From: a virus
DNA: 27,128 nucleotides
Virus record (IMG/VR): IMGVR_UViG_3300046507_000058
Location: 1 to 27,128 of that record
Direction: 5' to 3' (one strand)
Part shown: positions 6,460 through 14,734 of the stretch, in pieces
Layout: each line of letters begins with the position of its first letter
How positions within the stretch are numbered: the stretch's first letter is position 1
Program-made: the position numbers and the translations under genes
Notes under the pieces: model-generated
Seen by the model: the letters and a program-made list of their open reading frames with translations, nothing else
Databases searched by the model: none
What the model was told of the DNA's origin: nothing

Positions 6460-7512
6460 ATGCCGGATACGAACGTGGAAATTGACGACACCCTGCGTGA
6501 GACCTATGCCAGTCTGCGCGGTGCATTTGAGCCTGATTTCGCGCAACCGACTGATCCGGTCGAGCCCGCTGAGCCCGCTGAGCCTGAAGAGCCAGTAGAG
6601 CCGACTGAACCGGTTGAGCCGAATCCTGATGAGCAGGCTGATCCAGAAGAGCCGACTGAACCTGTCGAGCCGGAAGAGCCCGCTGAACCCGCTGCCACAT
6701 TCCGGCCGCCATGGAAGAAAGCGGCTCTTGCCGAGTGGGAGAAGCTCCCCCCGCTCGCGCGTGCTGAGGTAGAGAGACGCGAGAACGATTTCCACAGGGG
6801 CATCGAGCAATACAAGGAACGTGCTACTGCGGCGCAGGAATGGGAACGCACAACGGCGCCGTTTATGGCAACGATCCAGAGCTTCGGTGTCACGCCACAA
6901 GTCGCTGCCCAGGAGTTATTCAAGGCGGATCATCTGCTGCGCTATAGCCCGATGCCGCAGAAGGTCCAGATGCTGATGAAGATTGCCGGGGATTACGGCG
7001 TTGACATCAATACACTTGCGCAGGGCATCCAGCAGATTGCCGGCGAACAGGTGTGGCAGCAACAGAATCCAGTCGATCCGCGCGTGCAACAACTGCAGCA
7101 CGAGATCCAGCAGCTAAAGCAGCAACATTTTCAGACGCAGCAACAGCATGTCCAGGCGGAAGCCTCCGCCATTGACAGCGAAATTGCCGCGTTCGCCTCT
7201 GACCCGGATCATGAGCATTTCGGGATTCTGCAACCTGACATGGCCCTGCTTCTGCAGGCCGGAAAGGCCAAGAATCTCGACGAGGCTTATGAAATGGCGA
7301 TGCGGCAAAACCCGCAGACGTACCAGATTTGGCTCGCTCAACAGCAGCAGGAGTGGGACGCACAGCGGAAAGCGAAGGTCGCGAAGGCGAAGCAGGCAGG
7401 TGCAAACGTGGTCCGGCCCAACGGCCGCGCGTCTGTGCAGGCGGCTAATCCGACGCGAACGATGGAAGAGGACATCGAGGCCACTGCACGGCAGCTGGGC
7501 CTTCTCAACTGA
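6460..7512 (+). CDS. Probable capsid scaffolding protein
   Basis: A 350-residue, acidic protein immediately upstream of the capsid gene, the usual scaffold position. Residues about 25-85 are a run of Pro-Glu repeats (VEPAEPAEPEEPVEP type); residues 200-240 are Gln-rich and helical; the C-terminal part is basic and helical (KAKVAKAKQAGANVVRPNGR), as expected for the capsid-binding end. Scaffolds guide prohead assembly and leave before packaging. Good ribosome site (AAGGAG). There is no sign of a protease domain. Assignment is from position and composition, since scaffolds diverge strongly. Confidence 0.75.
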   Translation: MPDTNVEIDDTLRETYASLRGAFEPDFAQPTDPVEPAEPAEPEEPVEPTEPVEPNPDEQADPEEPTEPVEPEEPAEPAATFRPPWKKAALAEWEKLPPLARAEVERRENDFHRGIEQYKERATAAQEWERTTAPFMATIQSFGVTPQVAAQELFKADHLLRYSPMPQKVQMLMKIAGDYGVDINTLAQGIQQIAGEQVWQQQNPVDPRVQQLQHEIQQLKQQHFQTQQQHVQAEASAIDSEIAAFASDPDHEHFGILQPDMALLLQAGKAKNLDEAYEMAMRQNPQTYQIWLAQQQQEWDAQRKAKVAKAKQAGANVVRPNGRASVQAANPTRTMEEDIEATARQLGLLN

Positions 7513-7526
7513 TATAGGAGCCAATC

Positions 7527-8513
7527 ATGGCATCTCCCGGTCAGTCGAGCCTGTTCAACGCTTTCACCGAACTGGTCTCGACAACGTATCGCAATCACCG
7601 CAAGGACGTCGCAGACAACGTCTCCAAACACAACGCCCTTTTCCGTCGCCTGACGTCGAAAGGTCGCATCCGTGTGGAAGACGGCGGTCTCTCGATCGTC
7701 ACGCCGCTTGACTATCAAGCCAACTCGACCTACCAGCGCTACAGCGGCTACGATGTGCTGAACATCAATGCCGTCGATGTGCTGACCGCTGCGGAATATC
7801 CGTGGCGCCAGATCGCCGTGAACGTCGCGGCATCGGGTCTCGAACTGCGCACCAACTCGGGCGCGCAGCGCATCATCAACTTCACCAAGGCCAAGATCAA
7901 GAACGCCCAGCGTTCGATGGCAAACGGCATGTCGGTCGATATTTACTCGGACGGCACGGCTGCGAACCAGATCAACGGCCTGCAGGCAATCGTTGCGGAC
8001 GCTGGCGCCGGCACTGTCGGTGGCATCAACGCATCGACGTGGGCTTTCTGGCAAAACCTGGTGCAGTCGGCAGCCGCTCCGATTCAGGGCGGTGGCGCGA
8101 TCACCCCGGGTGCGACGACGATCGAATCGTTGATGCTCCCGACGTGGATCAAGCTGACCCGCGGCACGGATATGCCTGACATGATCGTTATGTCCGATGA
8201 CTACTTCAGCTTCTACGAGCAATCGCAGACGAGCCTGAAGCGTTACGCGCCGGAAGACAACGGTCAGGGCGGCATGGTCTCGATGAAGTACAAGACCGCC
8301 GATGTGTTCTTCGACTCGTCGGGCGGCATCCCGGCCCAGCACGCGTACTTCCTGAACACCGACTACCTGGAGTTGGTCGTTCATCGCGATGCGAACATGA
8401 CCATGATGGACGAGCTGCGCAGCGTCAACCAAGACGCCGTCGTGATCCCCATCCTGTTCCAGGGCAACCTCGTCTGCTCTGCACGGTTCCTGCAGGGCGT
8501 GATGAAAGCCTAA
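7527..8513 (+). CDS. Major capsid protein
   Basis: A 328-residue protein following the scaffold gene, with a strong ribosome site (AGGAG). Its opening (FNAFTELVSTTYRNHRKDVADN) and internal pattern (ALFRRLTSKGRIRVEDGG, EYPWRQIAVNVAASGLELR, VMSDDYFSFYEQSQTSLKRY) match the HK97-fold capsid proteins of a podovirus group related to BPP-1-like phages, as I recall it. The third codon positions look strongly C/G-biased compared with its neighbours, consistent with high expression. It builds the icosahedral shell. No protease cleavage site is evident. Confidence 0.85.
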   Translation: MASPGQSSLFNAFTELVSTTYRNHRKDVADNVSKHNALFRRLTSKGRIRVEDGGLSIVTPLDYQANSTYQRYSGYDVLNINAVDVLTAAEYPWRQIAVNVAASGLELRTNSGAQRIINFTKAKIKNAQRSMANGMSVDIYSDGTAANQINGLQAIVADAGAGTVGGINASTWAFWQNLVQSAAAPIQGGGAITPGATTIESLMLPTWIKLTRGTDMPDMIVMSDDYFSFYEQSQTSLKRYAPEDNGQGGMVSMKYKTADVFFDSSGGIPAQHAYFLNTDYLELVVHRDANMTMMDELRSVNQDAVVIPILFQGNLVCSARFLQGVMKA

Positions 8514-8523
8514 GGAGGGCGAC

Positions 8524-9255
8524 ATGACCACAGCAGCAACCGCCTATCCGCTGATCGGTTCTCAGCCGGTAGGCAATTTCTTCCAGCCCGACACCACTCA
8601 ACGTCACGTTCTCGGCGCGACATTGTCGGTTGTCGATCCCTTCTGGGGCGGTCAGGAACTGATCTATCTCGGAATCCCGACGTCCACTGCGGTGAAGGTC
8701 GGTCAGGCCGTCACGTGGGACACCAGCCTGAACATGGTTTCGCTTCCGAACACGGCCAACCTTGGCGTGCCGGTTGCGTTCGCCCTGAATGCCGTCGCCA
8801 GCAATGCGTCGTCCGTTCAGTATGGCTGGTTCGCGATCGAAGGCCAGGTTATCGCACTGTCAACGGCGTCTGTTGCCGCGGCTGCTGCGATCGGCATCAC
8901 GGGCGCCGGCACGCTGGGCGCGAACTCCGCAGGCAAGCAGATCCTGAATGCCCGCGTGGTCGATCCGGCAACGACGACTGTCGTGAAAGCGAACGTGCAA
9001 ACGACGAACGGCTCTCCCGTTCTGCGCTGCACGGTCGGTGGAACCGATGGCTGGTTTGTCGGCGCGGCAGTCACGGGCACCGGCATTCCGGCCAGCACGA
9101 CCATCAGCGCAATCAACCCGGATAACACCGTGGTAATGAGCGCGAATGCGACTGCAACCGGTTCGGTGAGCGTCACTGGCACATACAACGACGGTACGAA
9201 CTTCTGGAACGTGCTCGTTATCGACCGTCCGCTGGCTCAGGGCGCAATTACATGA
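8524..9255 (+). CDS. Probable capsid decoration/cement protein
   Basis: A 243-residue beta-rich protein directly after the capsid gene with a very strong ribosome site (AAGGAGGGCGAC). The first 140 residues resemble decoration-type head proteins (QLIYLGIPTS-like core, WDTSLNMVSLPN). Residues about 147-225 look like an added beta module (SPVLRCTVGGTDGW, GTGIPASTTISAINPDNTV) before a short closing segment (NFWNVLVIDRP). Decoration proteins stabilise the expanded capsid. No cysteine or catalytic motif suggests an enzyme. Its stop overlaps the HNH start (ATGA). Confidence 0.65.
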   Translation: MTTAATAYPLIGSQPVGNFFQPDTTQRHVLGATLSVVDPFWGGQELIYLGIPTSTAVKVGQAVTWDTSLNMVSLPNTANLGVPVAFALNAVASNASSVQYGWFAIEGQVIALSTASVAAAAAIGITGAGTLGANSAGKQILNARVVDPATTTVVKANVQTTNGSPVLRCTVGGTDGWFVGAAVTGTGIPASTTISAINPDNTVVMSANATATGSVSVTGTYNDGTNFWNVLVIDRPLAQGAIT

Positions 9256-9671
9256 CATCCGCTGCGCGTCTCGATGGCAAATTCTCGGTGGATTCGGCGA
9301 GCGGCTGCTGGACGTGGCACGCCGCTGTGTCGGACAAAGGAAAGTGGGTATATGGCGTTGTTGCGCATCATGGAAAACTCCAGATGGCGCACCGCGTCAT
9401 GTTCGAGCGACAGATTGGTCCTATACCAGAAGGAATGGAATTGGATCATTTGTGCAGAAACACTCGCTGCATCAATCCCGCGCATCTCGAGCCGGTAACG
9501 CACAAGGAAAACATCGCTCGCAGCGTGAACTTTCAAGCATCCAAATCTGAATGCTTGAAGGGCCACCCACTCTCAGGCGAAAACTTGTATGTGAAACCGA
9601 ACGGGAACCGTGAGTGCCGTGTTTGCCGGAAAGACCAATGGCGCGCCTATAAGGAGCGTCATGCAGCATAA
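9252..9671 (+). CDS. HNH endonuclease, free-standing homing type
   Basis: A 139-residue protein with a clear HNH core: MAHRVMFERQIGPIPEGMELDH carries the first His pair and 'LDHLCRNTRCINPAHL' the Asn and last His (residues about 60-80). A C-terminal zinc-ribbon-like segment follows (ECLKGHPLS, then ECRVC). The gene sits inside the head cluster, with its start in the stop of the decoration gene and a terminator right behind, typical of a mobile HNH gene inserted between structural genes. It would cut homologous DNA lacking the insertion; no intron is evident. It might have been recruited as a packaging helper, as in some HK97-like phages. Confidence 0.85.
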   Translation: MTSAARLDGKFSVDSASGCWTWHAAVSDKGKWVYGVVAHHGKLQMAHRVMFERQIGPIPEGMELDHLCRNTRCINPAHLEPVTHKENIARSVNFQASKSECLKGHPLSGENLYVKPNGNRECRVCRKDQWRAYKERHAA

Positions 9672-9705
9672 ACGACTTCCCCGTCGTCTCCTTGGGGTCT
9701 TTCAA

Positions 9706-9740
9706 GCGGCGCATTCCTTCGGGTCTGCGCCGCGCTTTTT
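9706..9740 (+). terminator. Intrinsic terminator after the HNH gene
   Basis: GCGGCGCA (9706-9713) pairs with TGCGCCGC (9726-9733), followed by GCTTTTT (9734-9740). The stem is strong and the T tract is short. It stands just before the ribosome site of the next gene, so it may have come with the HNH insertion. Confidence 0.7.
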
Positions 9741-9752
9741 GGAGCATAGGAA

Positions 9753-10076
9753 ATGTCCGACGAAGCACAAGCATTGCCGCCTGGTGACGTTGCACAGGCT
9801 GATCCCGTCCCAAACGCTGTCCCGGCTGCGGTAGAGGTTATAGCCGAGCCGGCCTCTGCACCGTCTGTCGATGGCGCCGCTACCACATCGCCCATCGTCG
9901 AAAGTTCGCCCGCTGAACCGAAGACATTCGAGCAGCGTGTCGAGGAGCGCTTTCTGGCGGTGGAGCACTTCATCACCGAACTGCCGCATTCGATTCACAG
10001 CGTCATGACTCAGGGCAGCATGAGCGCCGAAGAGTTCGGCAAAGCTGTTCTCGCGCATCTGTTCGCCAAAAAATAA
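9753..10076 (+). CDS. Small acidic phage protein, unknown
   Basis: A 107-residue protein with a GGAGCATAGGAA ribosome site. Residues 1-55 are disordered and rich in Ala, Pro, Glu and Val; residues 55-107 form a helical region (FEQRVEERFLAVEHFITELP, AEEFGKAVLAHLFAKK). No recognised motif. Its place between decoration and adaptor genes suggests a small head-associated or chaperone-like role, but that is inference only. Confidence 0.7.
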   Translation: MSDEAQALPPGDVAQADPVPNAVPAAVEVIAEPASAPSVDGAATTSPIVESSPAEPKTFEQRVEERFLAVEHFITELPHSIHSVMTQGSMSAEEFGKAVLAHLFAKK

Positions 10077-10097
10077 TCTTTTACCAAGGAGCAAACG

Positions 10098-10721
10098 ATG
10101 GAAGTCCAGAAAGGTGTGCGGCCTCATGTGAGGTTCGAAACGCGTTCTGCCGAAGATCGCGCGGCGTCGATCGAAGCAGGCAAGAAGGTCTACAAGGATA
10201 TCGACTGGGTCATCATCACGCCTCCTGGCGGGAAAGATGTCGTCGAGAACCATGCCGAGCAGTGGCTGGCGAACATCCGCGACCGTGCGCAGGTCGGGCA
10301 ATACGATCCGGAATGGGTCGAAGCCTTCTCGAAGATGTACGGCATGTACAAGGAAGGCAAGGAACTGCCTGAAGATGGCACGCCGCTGCGCATGTGCACG
10401 ACGCTTTTCACGCCGGCCGAAATCCAGAATTGCCTCGGGGCAAACGTTCGGACGCTCGAAATGCTGGCCTCTGCGAATGAAGAGGCATTGGGGCGTATCG
10501 GGATGGGCGCACGGGCTCTGAAAACGCGCGCTCAGGAGTCGATCAAGGTCGGCGACAGCGCAGGCAGCGCAATGAAGGTCGAAGCGCTCCAGATCGAAAA
10601 TGCCGAACTGAAAAGCAAGGTTTCAGCGCTGACCGAGATCGTTACGGAAATGCGCGAACAGATGGCATTGCAGGGCGATGCACCGCGCCGCGGTCGGCCG
10701 CCTAAACAGGAAGCAGCGTAA
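10098..10721 (+). CDS. Conserved phage structural-region protein, unknown
   Basis: A 207-residue protein preceded by AAGGAG. The N-terminal two thirds look globular (VRFETRSAEDRAASIEAGK, DWVIITPPGGKD, WLANIRDRAQVGQYDPEWVE). Residues 155-195 form a coiled coil (KVEALQIENAELKSKVSALT), and the C-terminus ends RRGRPPKQEAA, an AT-hook-like GRP core that could contact DNA minor groove. Similar proteins occur in the head regions of Burkholderia phages. A head-completion or DNA-contacting virion role is possible. No function assigned. Confidence 0.72.
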   Translation: MEVQKGVRPHVRFETRSAEDRAASIEAGKKVYKDIDWVIITPPGGKDVVENHAEQWLANIRDRAQVGQYDPEWVEAFSKMYGMYKEGKELPEDGTPLRMCTTLFTPAEIQNCLGANVRTLEMLASANEEALGRIGMGARALKTRAQESIKVGDSAGSAMKVEALQIENAELKSKVSALTEIVTEMREQMALQGDAPRRGRPPKQEAA

Positions 10722-10730
10722 GGAACCGAT

Positions 10731-11438
10731 ATGACCTGCCTGTCGATCATTCAGGACGTATGCCAGCGCATCAACCTGCCGTCGCCGACTACGGCCGCAC
10801 AGTCGGCTGATCCGGCCATCCAGCAGGTTGTCGCTCTGTCGCTGAAAGAGGCTGAATGGCAACTCGGCCAGTACGATCCCCAGGCATGTCTGCTCGAAGG
10901 TACGTTCACGACGGTTGCCGCAGAGACGCAGGTTGCCAACATCACCTCGACATATCCGGGGATGAAGGCGATTCTGAACGATACGCTGTGGAATCGTAAC
11001 CTGCGCCGGCCTGTGTTTGGCCCGATGACCGCTCAGCGTTGGGAGCAGTTAAAAGCGATGGTGATGCAGGGGCCGTGGAATCAGTATCAGATCCGCGGCA
11101 ATGCGATTCTGTTTATCCCGGTGCCGACTGCAGGGCAAAGCATCTGGTTTCAATACAAGTCGGTCAACTGGTGCCAGTCTTCGGGTGGGACGCCTCAAAG
11201 CCGTTTCATGGCCGATACGGATATTGGCCTGCTCGATGAAAACGTGTTCAAGCTGGGCATTGAATGGCGCTGGAAGAAGGCCAAAAATCTCGAATATGCG
11301 CAGGACTTTGCAGACTACGAAGACGCACTGGCAATCGTGAAGGCGCGTGACGGCACGAAGGACGTCATCAACATGGGCGACGTCCGCTATGACATCTACC
11401 CTGGCATTCTCGTGCCGTCTGGAAGCTGGGGGGCTTGA
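10731..11438 (+). CDS. Head-tail adaptor (P22 gp4-like tail accessory factor)
   Basis: A 235-residue protein with an AAGGAA ribosome site. The pattern 'CLSIIQDVCQRINLP...PAIQQVVALSLKEAEWQL' at the N-terminus and the central strand segment 'NQYQIRGNAILFIPVPTAGQSIWFQY' followed by helices (LFKLGIEWRW-like, FADYEDALAIVKARD) is characteristic of the adaptor ring proteins of P22-like podoviruses. These bind under the portal and build the neck after packaging. It precedes a gp10-like protein as in P22. Stop and next start overlap (TGATG at 11436-11440). Confidence 0.7.
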   Translation: MTCLSIIQDVCQRINLPSPTTAAQSADPAIQQVVALSLKEAEWQLGQYDPQACLLEGTFTTVAAETQVANITSTYPGMKAILNDTLWNRNLRRPVFGPMTAQRWEQLKAMVMQGPWNQYQIRGNAILFIPVPTAGQSIWFQYKSVNWCQSSGGTPQSRFMADTDIGLLDENVFKLGIEWRWKKAKNLEYAQDFADYEDALAIVKARDGTKDVINMGDVRYDIYPGILVPSGSWGA

Positions 11439-12997
11439 TGCTTCGCCAACCTGTGTATGCGCCACGACGCCAGCAACTGGCGCGCACGAAGAATCTGCCT
11501 GCTCCGATCGGTGGATGGAATGCGCGGGACTCGATCGCGGCAATGCCAGAGAGCGATGCCGTTATATTGACCAATCTTTTTCCGAACACGTCAGGCGTCG
11601 CGCTGAGAAACGGATCGACAACCTGGGCAACGGGGCTCGGGAATCAGGTCAATTCGATCATGGGTTATAACCCGGCGGTCGGGACGTCGAAACTGTTCGC
11701 TGCTGCTGGTGGCTCAGTGTTTGATGTGACTGCAGGCGGTGCAGTGGGAGCAGCCGCTATCGGCTCGCTATCAGGCGACAAATGGATTCACACGAATTTT
11801 GCAACGAGCGCCGGCCCTTTCCTGTGCATGGTGAACGGTGTTGACGGGTATTACGTCTACAACGGCACGACATGGCAGAACGTGACTGCTGCATCGGCGC
11901 CCATATCGATTACCGGCGTCAACCCGAACAATCTGTCCTTCATCACTGTCTTCGCGTCCCGTATCTGGTTCATTGAGAAGAGCACGCTACACGGCTGGTA
12001 TCTTCCGGTCGGCCAGATTGGTGGTGCTGCCACGCAATTTGATTTCTCGCCTATCTTCAAGCGCGGCGGCTCTCTTGTGTCGATGGGTGTATGGACGGTA
12101 GACGGCGGCGAAGGCATGCAGGATTACCTGGCGCTTGTGACGTCAGAAGGTGAACTCGCTGTTTATGGCGGGACTGATCCGTCGTCAGCTACCACATTCT
12201 CCAAGTCTGGTACATACCAGGTCGGCACGCCGATGGGGAATAACTGCTTCCTCAAGTATGGCGGGGATCTTCTCTATATCGGAAAAGATGGGCTGGCGCC
12301 GATCTCCGATCTGCTGTCATCGACACGTGTCAACACTGAGAAGAATCTGACATACAAGATTCAGGGTGCGATTTCGGCCGCGACATCGACATATGCGTCG
12401 AACTTCGGCTGGCAGATGATGCTGCACCCATTGCAGAACCAGTTATACGTCAACATTCCGGTTGCGGTGGGATCGCAGCAGCAATATGTGATGAACACGA
12501 TTACCGGGGCATGGTGCAATTTCACTGGATGGCCGGCCAACTGCTGGGAGCGCTGGAACGACAGGATTTATTACGGCGGTAACGGTGTTGTCGTTCAGGC
12601 ATGGACGTCTGCTCTGGATGATAACGGCGCGCAGATCAATGGCGAGGGGCTACAGGCGTTCTCGTATCTAGACAGCACGCAACTGAAGCAGATCACGATG
12701 GCGCGCCCGATCATCCAGTCCAGCGGCAACCCTGGGATTCTGCTGGGACTTAACGTCGATTTCGACACGGCAGCACCGGTTGGCGTGCCGTCGTTCTCGC
12801 CGTCTCAATATGGACTATGGGATCAGGCGCGCTGGGATGTCGGTATCTGGGGCACCGATCAGGCCATCAAGAAGGACTGGCAGTGGGTCTCAGGCGTGGG
12901 TTATACCGCGGCAATGCACATGAAGATTTCCGCTCTGGATATCAGCGTCCAGTGGGTATCGACTGATTATGTTCTCGCTGACGGTGGAGTCCTGTGA
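11438..12997 (+). CDS. P22 gp10-like packaged-DNA stabilisation/tail hub protein
   Basis: A 519-residue beta-rich protein starting at ATG 11438; a TTG three bases upstream is in frame but unnecessary. The opening 'LPAPIGGWNARDSIAAMPESDAVILTNLFP' is typical of this family, which begins by threading along the tail machine and then forms a beta-propeller; repeated blade-like segments with Trp/Tyr-Gly are visible (FLCMVNGVDGYYVYNGTTW, LALVTSEGELAVYGG, GGDLLYIGKDGL). In P22, gp10 plugs the portal channel and supports spikes and needle. It follows the gp4-like gene, as in P22. It lacks secretion signals and catalytic motifs. Confidence 0.72.
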   Translation: MLRQPVYAPRRQQLARTKNLPAPIGGWNARDSIAAMPESDAVILTNLFPNTSGVALRNGSTTWATGLGNQVNSIMGYNPAVGTSKLFAAAGGSVFDVTAGGAVGAAAIGSLSGDKWIHTNFATSAGPFLCMVNGVDGYYVYNGTTWQNVTAASAPISITGVNPNNLSFITVFASRIWFIEKSTLHGWYLPVGQIGGAATQFDFSPIFKRGGSLVSMGVWTVDGGEGMQDYLALVTSEGELAVYGGTDPSSATTFSKSGTYQVGTPMGNNCFLKYGGDLLYIGKDGLAPISDLLSSTRVNTEKNLTYKIQGAISAATSTYASNFGWQMMLHPLQNQLYVNIPVAVGSQQQYVMNTITGAWCNFTGWPANCWERWNDRIYYGGNGVVVQAWTSALDDNGAQINGEGLQAFSYLDSTQLKQITMARPIIQSSGNPGILLGLNVDFDTAAPVGVPSFSPSQYGLWDQARWDVGIWGTDQAIKKDWQWVSGVGYTAAMHMKISALDISVQWVSTDYVLADGGVL

Positions 12998-13461
12998 AGC
13001 GCATCGTCTGGAATGACCATGAGCGCGTGATGCAGTTCGTTGCTACGAAGCTCGGCGTGAATCCATTCGAAAAGTACGCTGCGATAGGTCTTGAGAACGA
13101 TGGCAACCTGGTTGCAGGCGTTGTGTTCGACAACCGGTGCGAAGCAAACATCATGATGCACGTCGCCTCGGACGGGTCGCGCCACTGGATGACGCCGGCC
13201 TATATGGCAGCGTGTTTTGGATATGCATTCAACCAGGAAAAAGTAAATCTGATTGTCGGCCTTGTGCGGGCCGATAACGTCGATGCGCAACGTTTCGACG
13301 AGCACTTGGGGTTCAAGAAGCGCGGACAACTCCCGCAGGCTTGCACCGATGGAACGGACTTGATCGTCTACGGCATGTTGCGAAACGAATGCCGATACAT
13401 CGAAGGCAAATACCATGCGGCACTATTGGCTGACATCCGACGCGCCGGATCTGCCGGTTAG
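12994..13461 (+). CDS. GNAT-family acetyltransferase-like phage protein
   Basis: A 155-residue protein starting at GTG 12994 inside a GTGA overlap with the gene before it. The fold pattern fits GNAT enzymes: strand 'YAAIGLENDGNLVAGVVFDN', central strand 'IMMHVASDGSRHWMTP', helix with 'YAFNQEKVNLIVGLVRADN', then the late signature 'DNVDAQRFDEHLGFKKRGQLP'. GNAT proteins transfer an acyl group from CoA. The acetyl-CoA-binding Q/R-x-x-G-x-G/A loop is not obvious, so activity is uncertain. Such genes recur next to gp10-like genes in BPP-1/Bcep-type phages, where their target is unknown to me. Confidence 0.7.
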   Translation: MKRIVWNDHERVMQFVATKLGVNPFEKYAAIGLENDGNLVAGVVFDNRCEANIMMHVASDGSRHWMTPAYMAACFGYAFNQEKVNLIVGLVRADNVDAQRFDEHLGFKKRGQLPQACTDGTDLIVYGMLRNECRYIEGKYHAALLADIRRAGSAG

Positions 13462-14734
13462 CGCGTTTCGACGCGCGCCGGGACTGAAGCGTCCTGCAAC
13501 TCTGGAAGGCGGCGGTAAAGGTGGTGGGGGCTCGGCTCCCTCCTACCCTGATCCGAACGTCGTTGCGCAGGCTACAACGAACACAAATGAGCAGACGGCC
13601 GCCTATAACAAGGCGCTTAATCTCAATAATTACACTAATCCGTTCGGGTCCCAGCAAACTGTCCAGACTGGCACAGATCCAAACACTGGCGCGCCTATCT
13701 ATTCGACGACTGTCGGCGCCAATTCACAACTACAGAACGCCCTTAATGGGCTTCTCTCCCAGACTGGAAACAGTGGCACAGTCAATCAGGGAGTCATGAA
13801 CGGCCTGTATGGGATCAATGGAAAGCTTGACACCATAGGTTCCGAGCAGCAGCAACTGGGGCAGGGCTTTGGGAATCTGTCCGGCATGACGACCGGGCTG
13901 GCTGGACAGCTTAATCCTCAAGTCGCTCAACAGGCGCAACAGCAGGGTCAGAATGCAGCGTATGCAGCCCAGACGCAGTATCTCGATCCGCAGTTCTCGC
14001 AGCAGAAAGAATCCCTCGATGCGCAACTCGCCAATCAGGGGATTACGCCGGGCTCGCAGGCGTACGACAATGCAATGCTGAATTACAACAACACAAAACA
14101 GCAGGCATATAGCAACGCGCAGAACCAGTCGATTCTCACCGGATCGCAGATCGGCACCCAGAACTTCAATAACCAGCTTAACGGACTGAACACGCAAGCC
14201 GGCCTATATGGACAGGCAGGCAACCTGCTTCAGGGCCAATTGGGCGCAGTCAATGCGAACGCTGCGGGTCTTGGTCAGCAGGCGGGGCTATTTGGTCAGT
14301 TGGCGGGCGTGGGTCAATTGCCTTATTCGAACCTCTCAACTATCGCCGGCATGATCCCAGGCTATTCGGGGACGTCCCAAAGCGCAGCTTCGCCGGCCGA
14401 CATCGCAGGTCTTTACAACAACCAGTATCAATCCCAACTCGCCGGCTACAACGCAGGCCAGTCGTCATCGAATCAGTTGATGGGCGGCCTGTTCGGGCTT
14501 GGCTCGTCTGCGCTCATGGCTTACGGCATGTCGGACCGTCGAGCCAAACGCGATATTCGCCGGATCGGGACGTGGGGTAATGGCCTGGGTGTCTATACGT
14601 ATCGGTACATGTGGGAGAAAGCAGGACGTCACATTGGCTTTATGGCTGATGAGGTTCGCAAGGTCGCGCCAGCCGCGGTCATGCGTTTTGCAGACGGTTT
14701 CGATCGGGTGAGCTATGTCCTGGCTATTCGGTGA
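13415..14734 (+). CDS. Virion protein with C-terminal S74 self-cleaving chaperone
   Basis: A 439-residue protein overlapping the GNAT gene by 47 bases. Residues 30-365 are rich in Gln, Asn, Gly and Ala with long helical/low-complexity stretches. Residues 373-439 form an intramolecular chaperone of the endosialidase/peptidase S74 type: SDRRAKRDIRRIG with Ser373 and Lys378 spaced as in the catalytic pair (S, +5 K), then GRHIGFMADEVRKVAPAAV and a final DGFDRVSYVLAI. In characterised members the chaperone trimerises the protein and then cuts before that Ser. The domain usually caps fibres, so its presence on this protein is notable. It is probably a trimeric tail or ejection-associated protein. 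Confidence 0.75.
   Translation: MRHYWLTSDAPDLPVSAFRRAPGLKRPATLEGGGKGGGGSAPSYPDPNVVAQATTNTNEQTAAYNKALNLNNYTNPFGSQQTVQTGTDPNTGAPIYSTTVGANSQLQNALNGLLSQTGNSGTVNQGVMNGLYGINGKLDTIGSEQQQLGQGFGNLSGMTTGLAGQLNPQVAQQAQQQGQNAAYAAQTQYLDPQFSQQKESLDAQLANQGITPGSQAYDNAMLNYNNTKQQAYSNAQNQSILTGSQIGTQNFNNQLNGLNTQAGLYGQAGNLLQGQLGAVNANAAGLGQQAGLFGQLAGVGQLPYSNLSTIAGMIPGYSGTSQSAASPADIAGLYNNQYQSQLAGYNAGQSSSNQLMGGLFGLGSSALMAYGMSDRRAKRDIRRIGTWGNGLGVYTYRYMWEKAGRHIGFMADEVRKVAPAAVMRFADGFDRVSYVLAIR

Noticed and set aside
7338-8531. A 397-codon minus-strand frame opposite the capsid gene
   Set aside because: Antisense shadow of the strongly codon-biased capsid gene; the sense strand protein is recognisable and has a good ribosome site.
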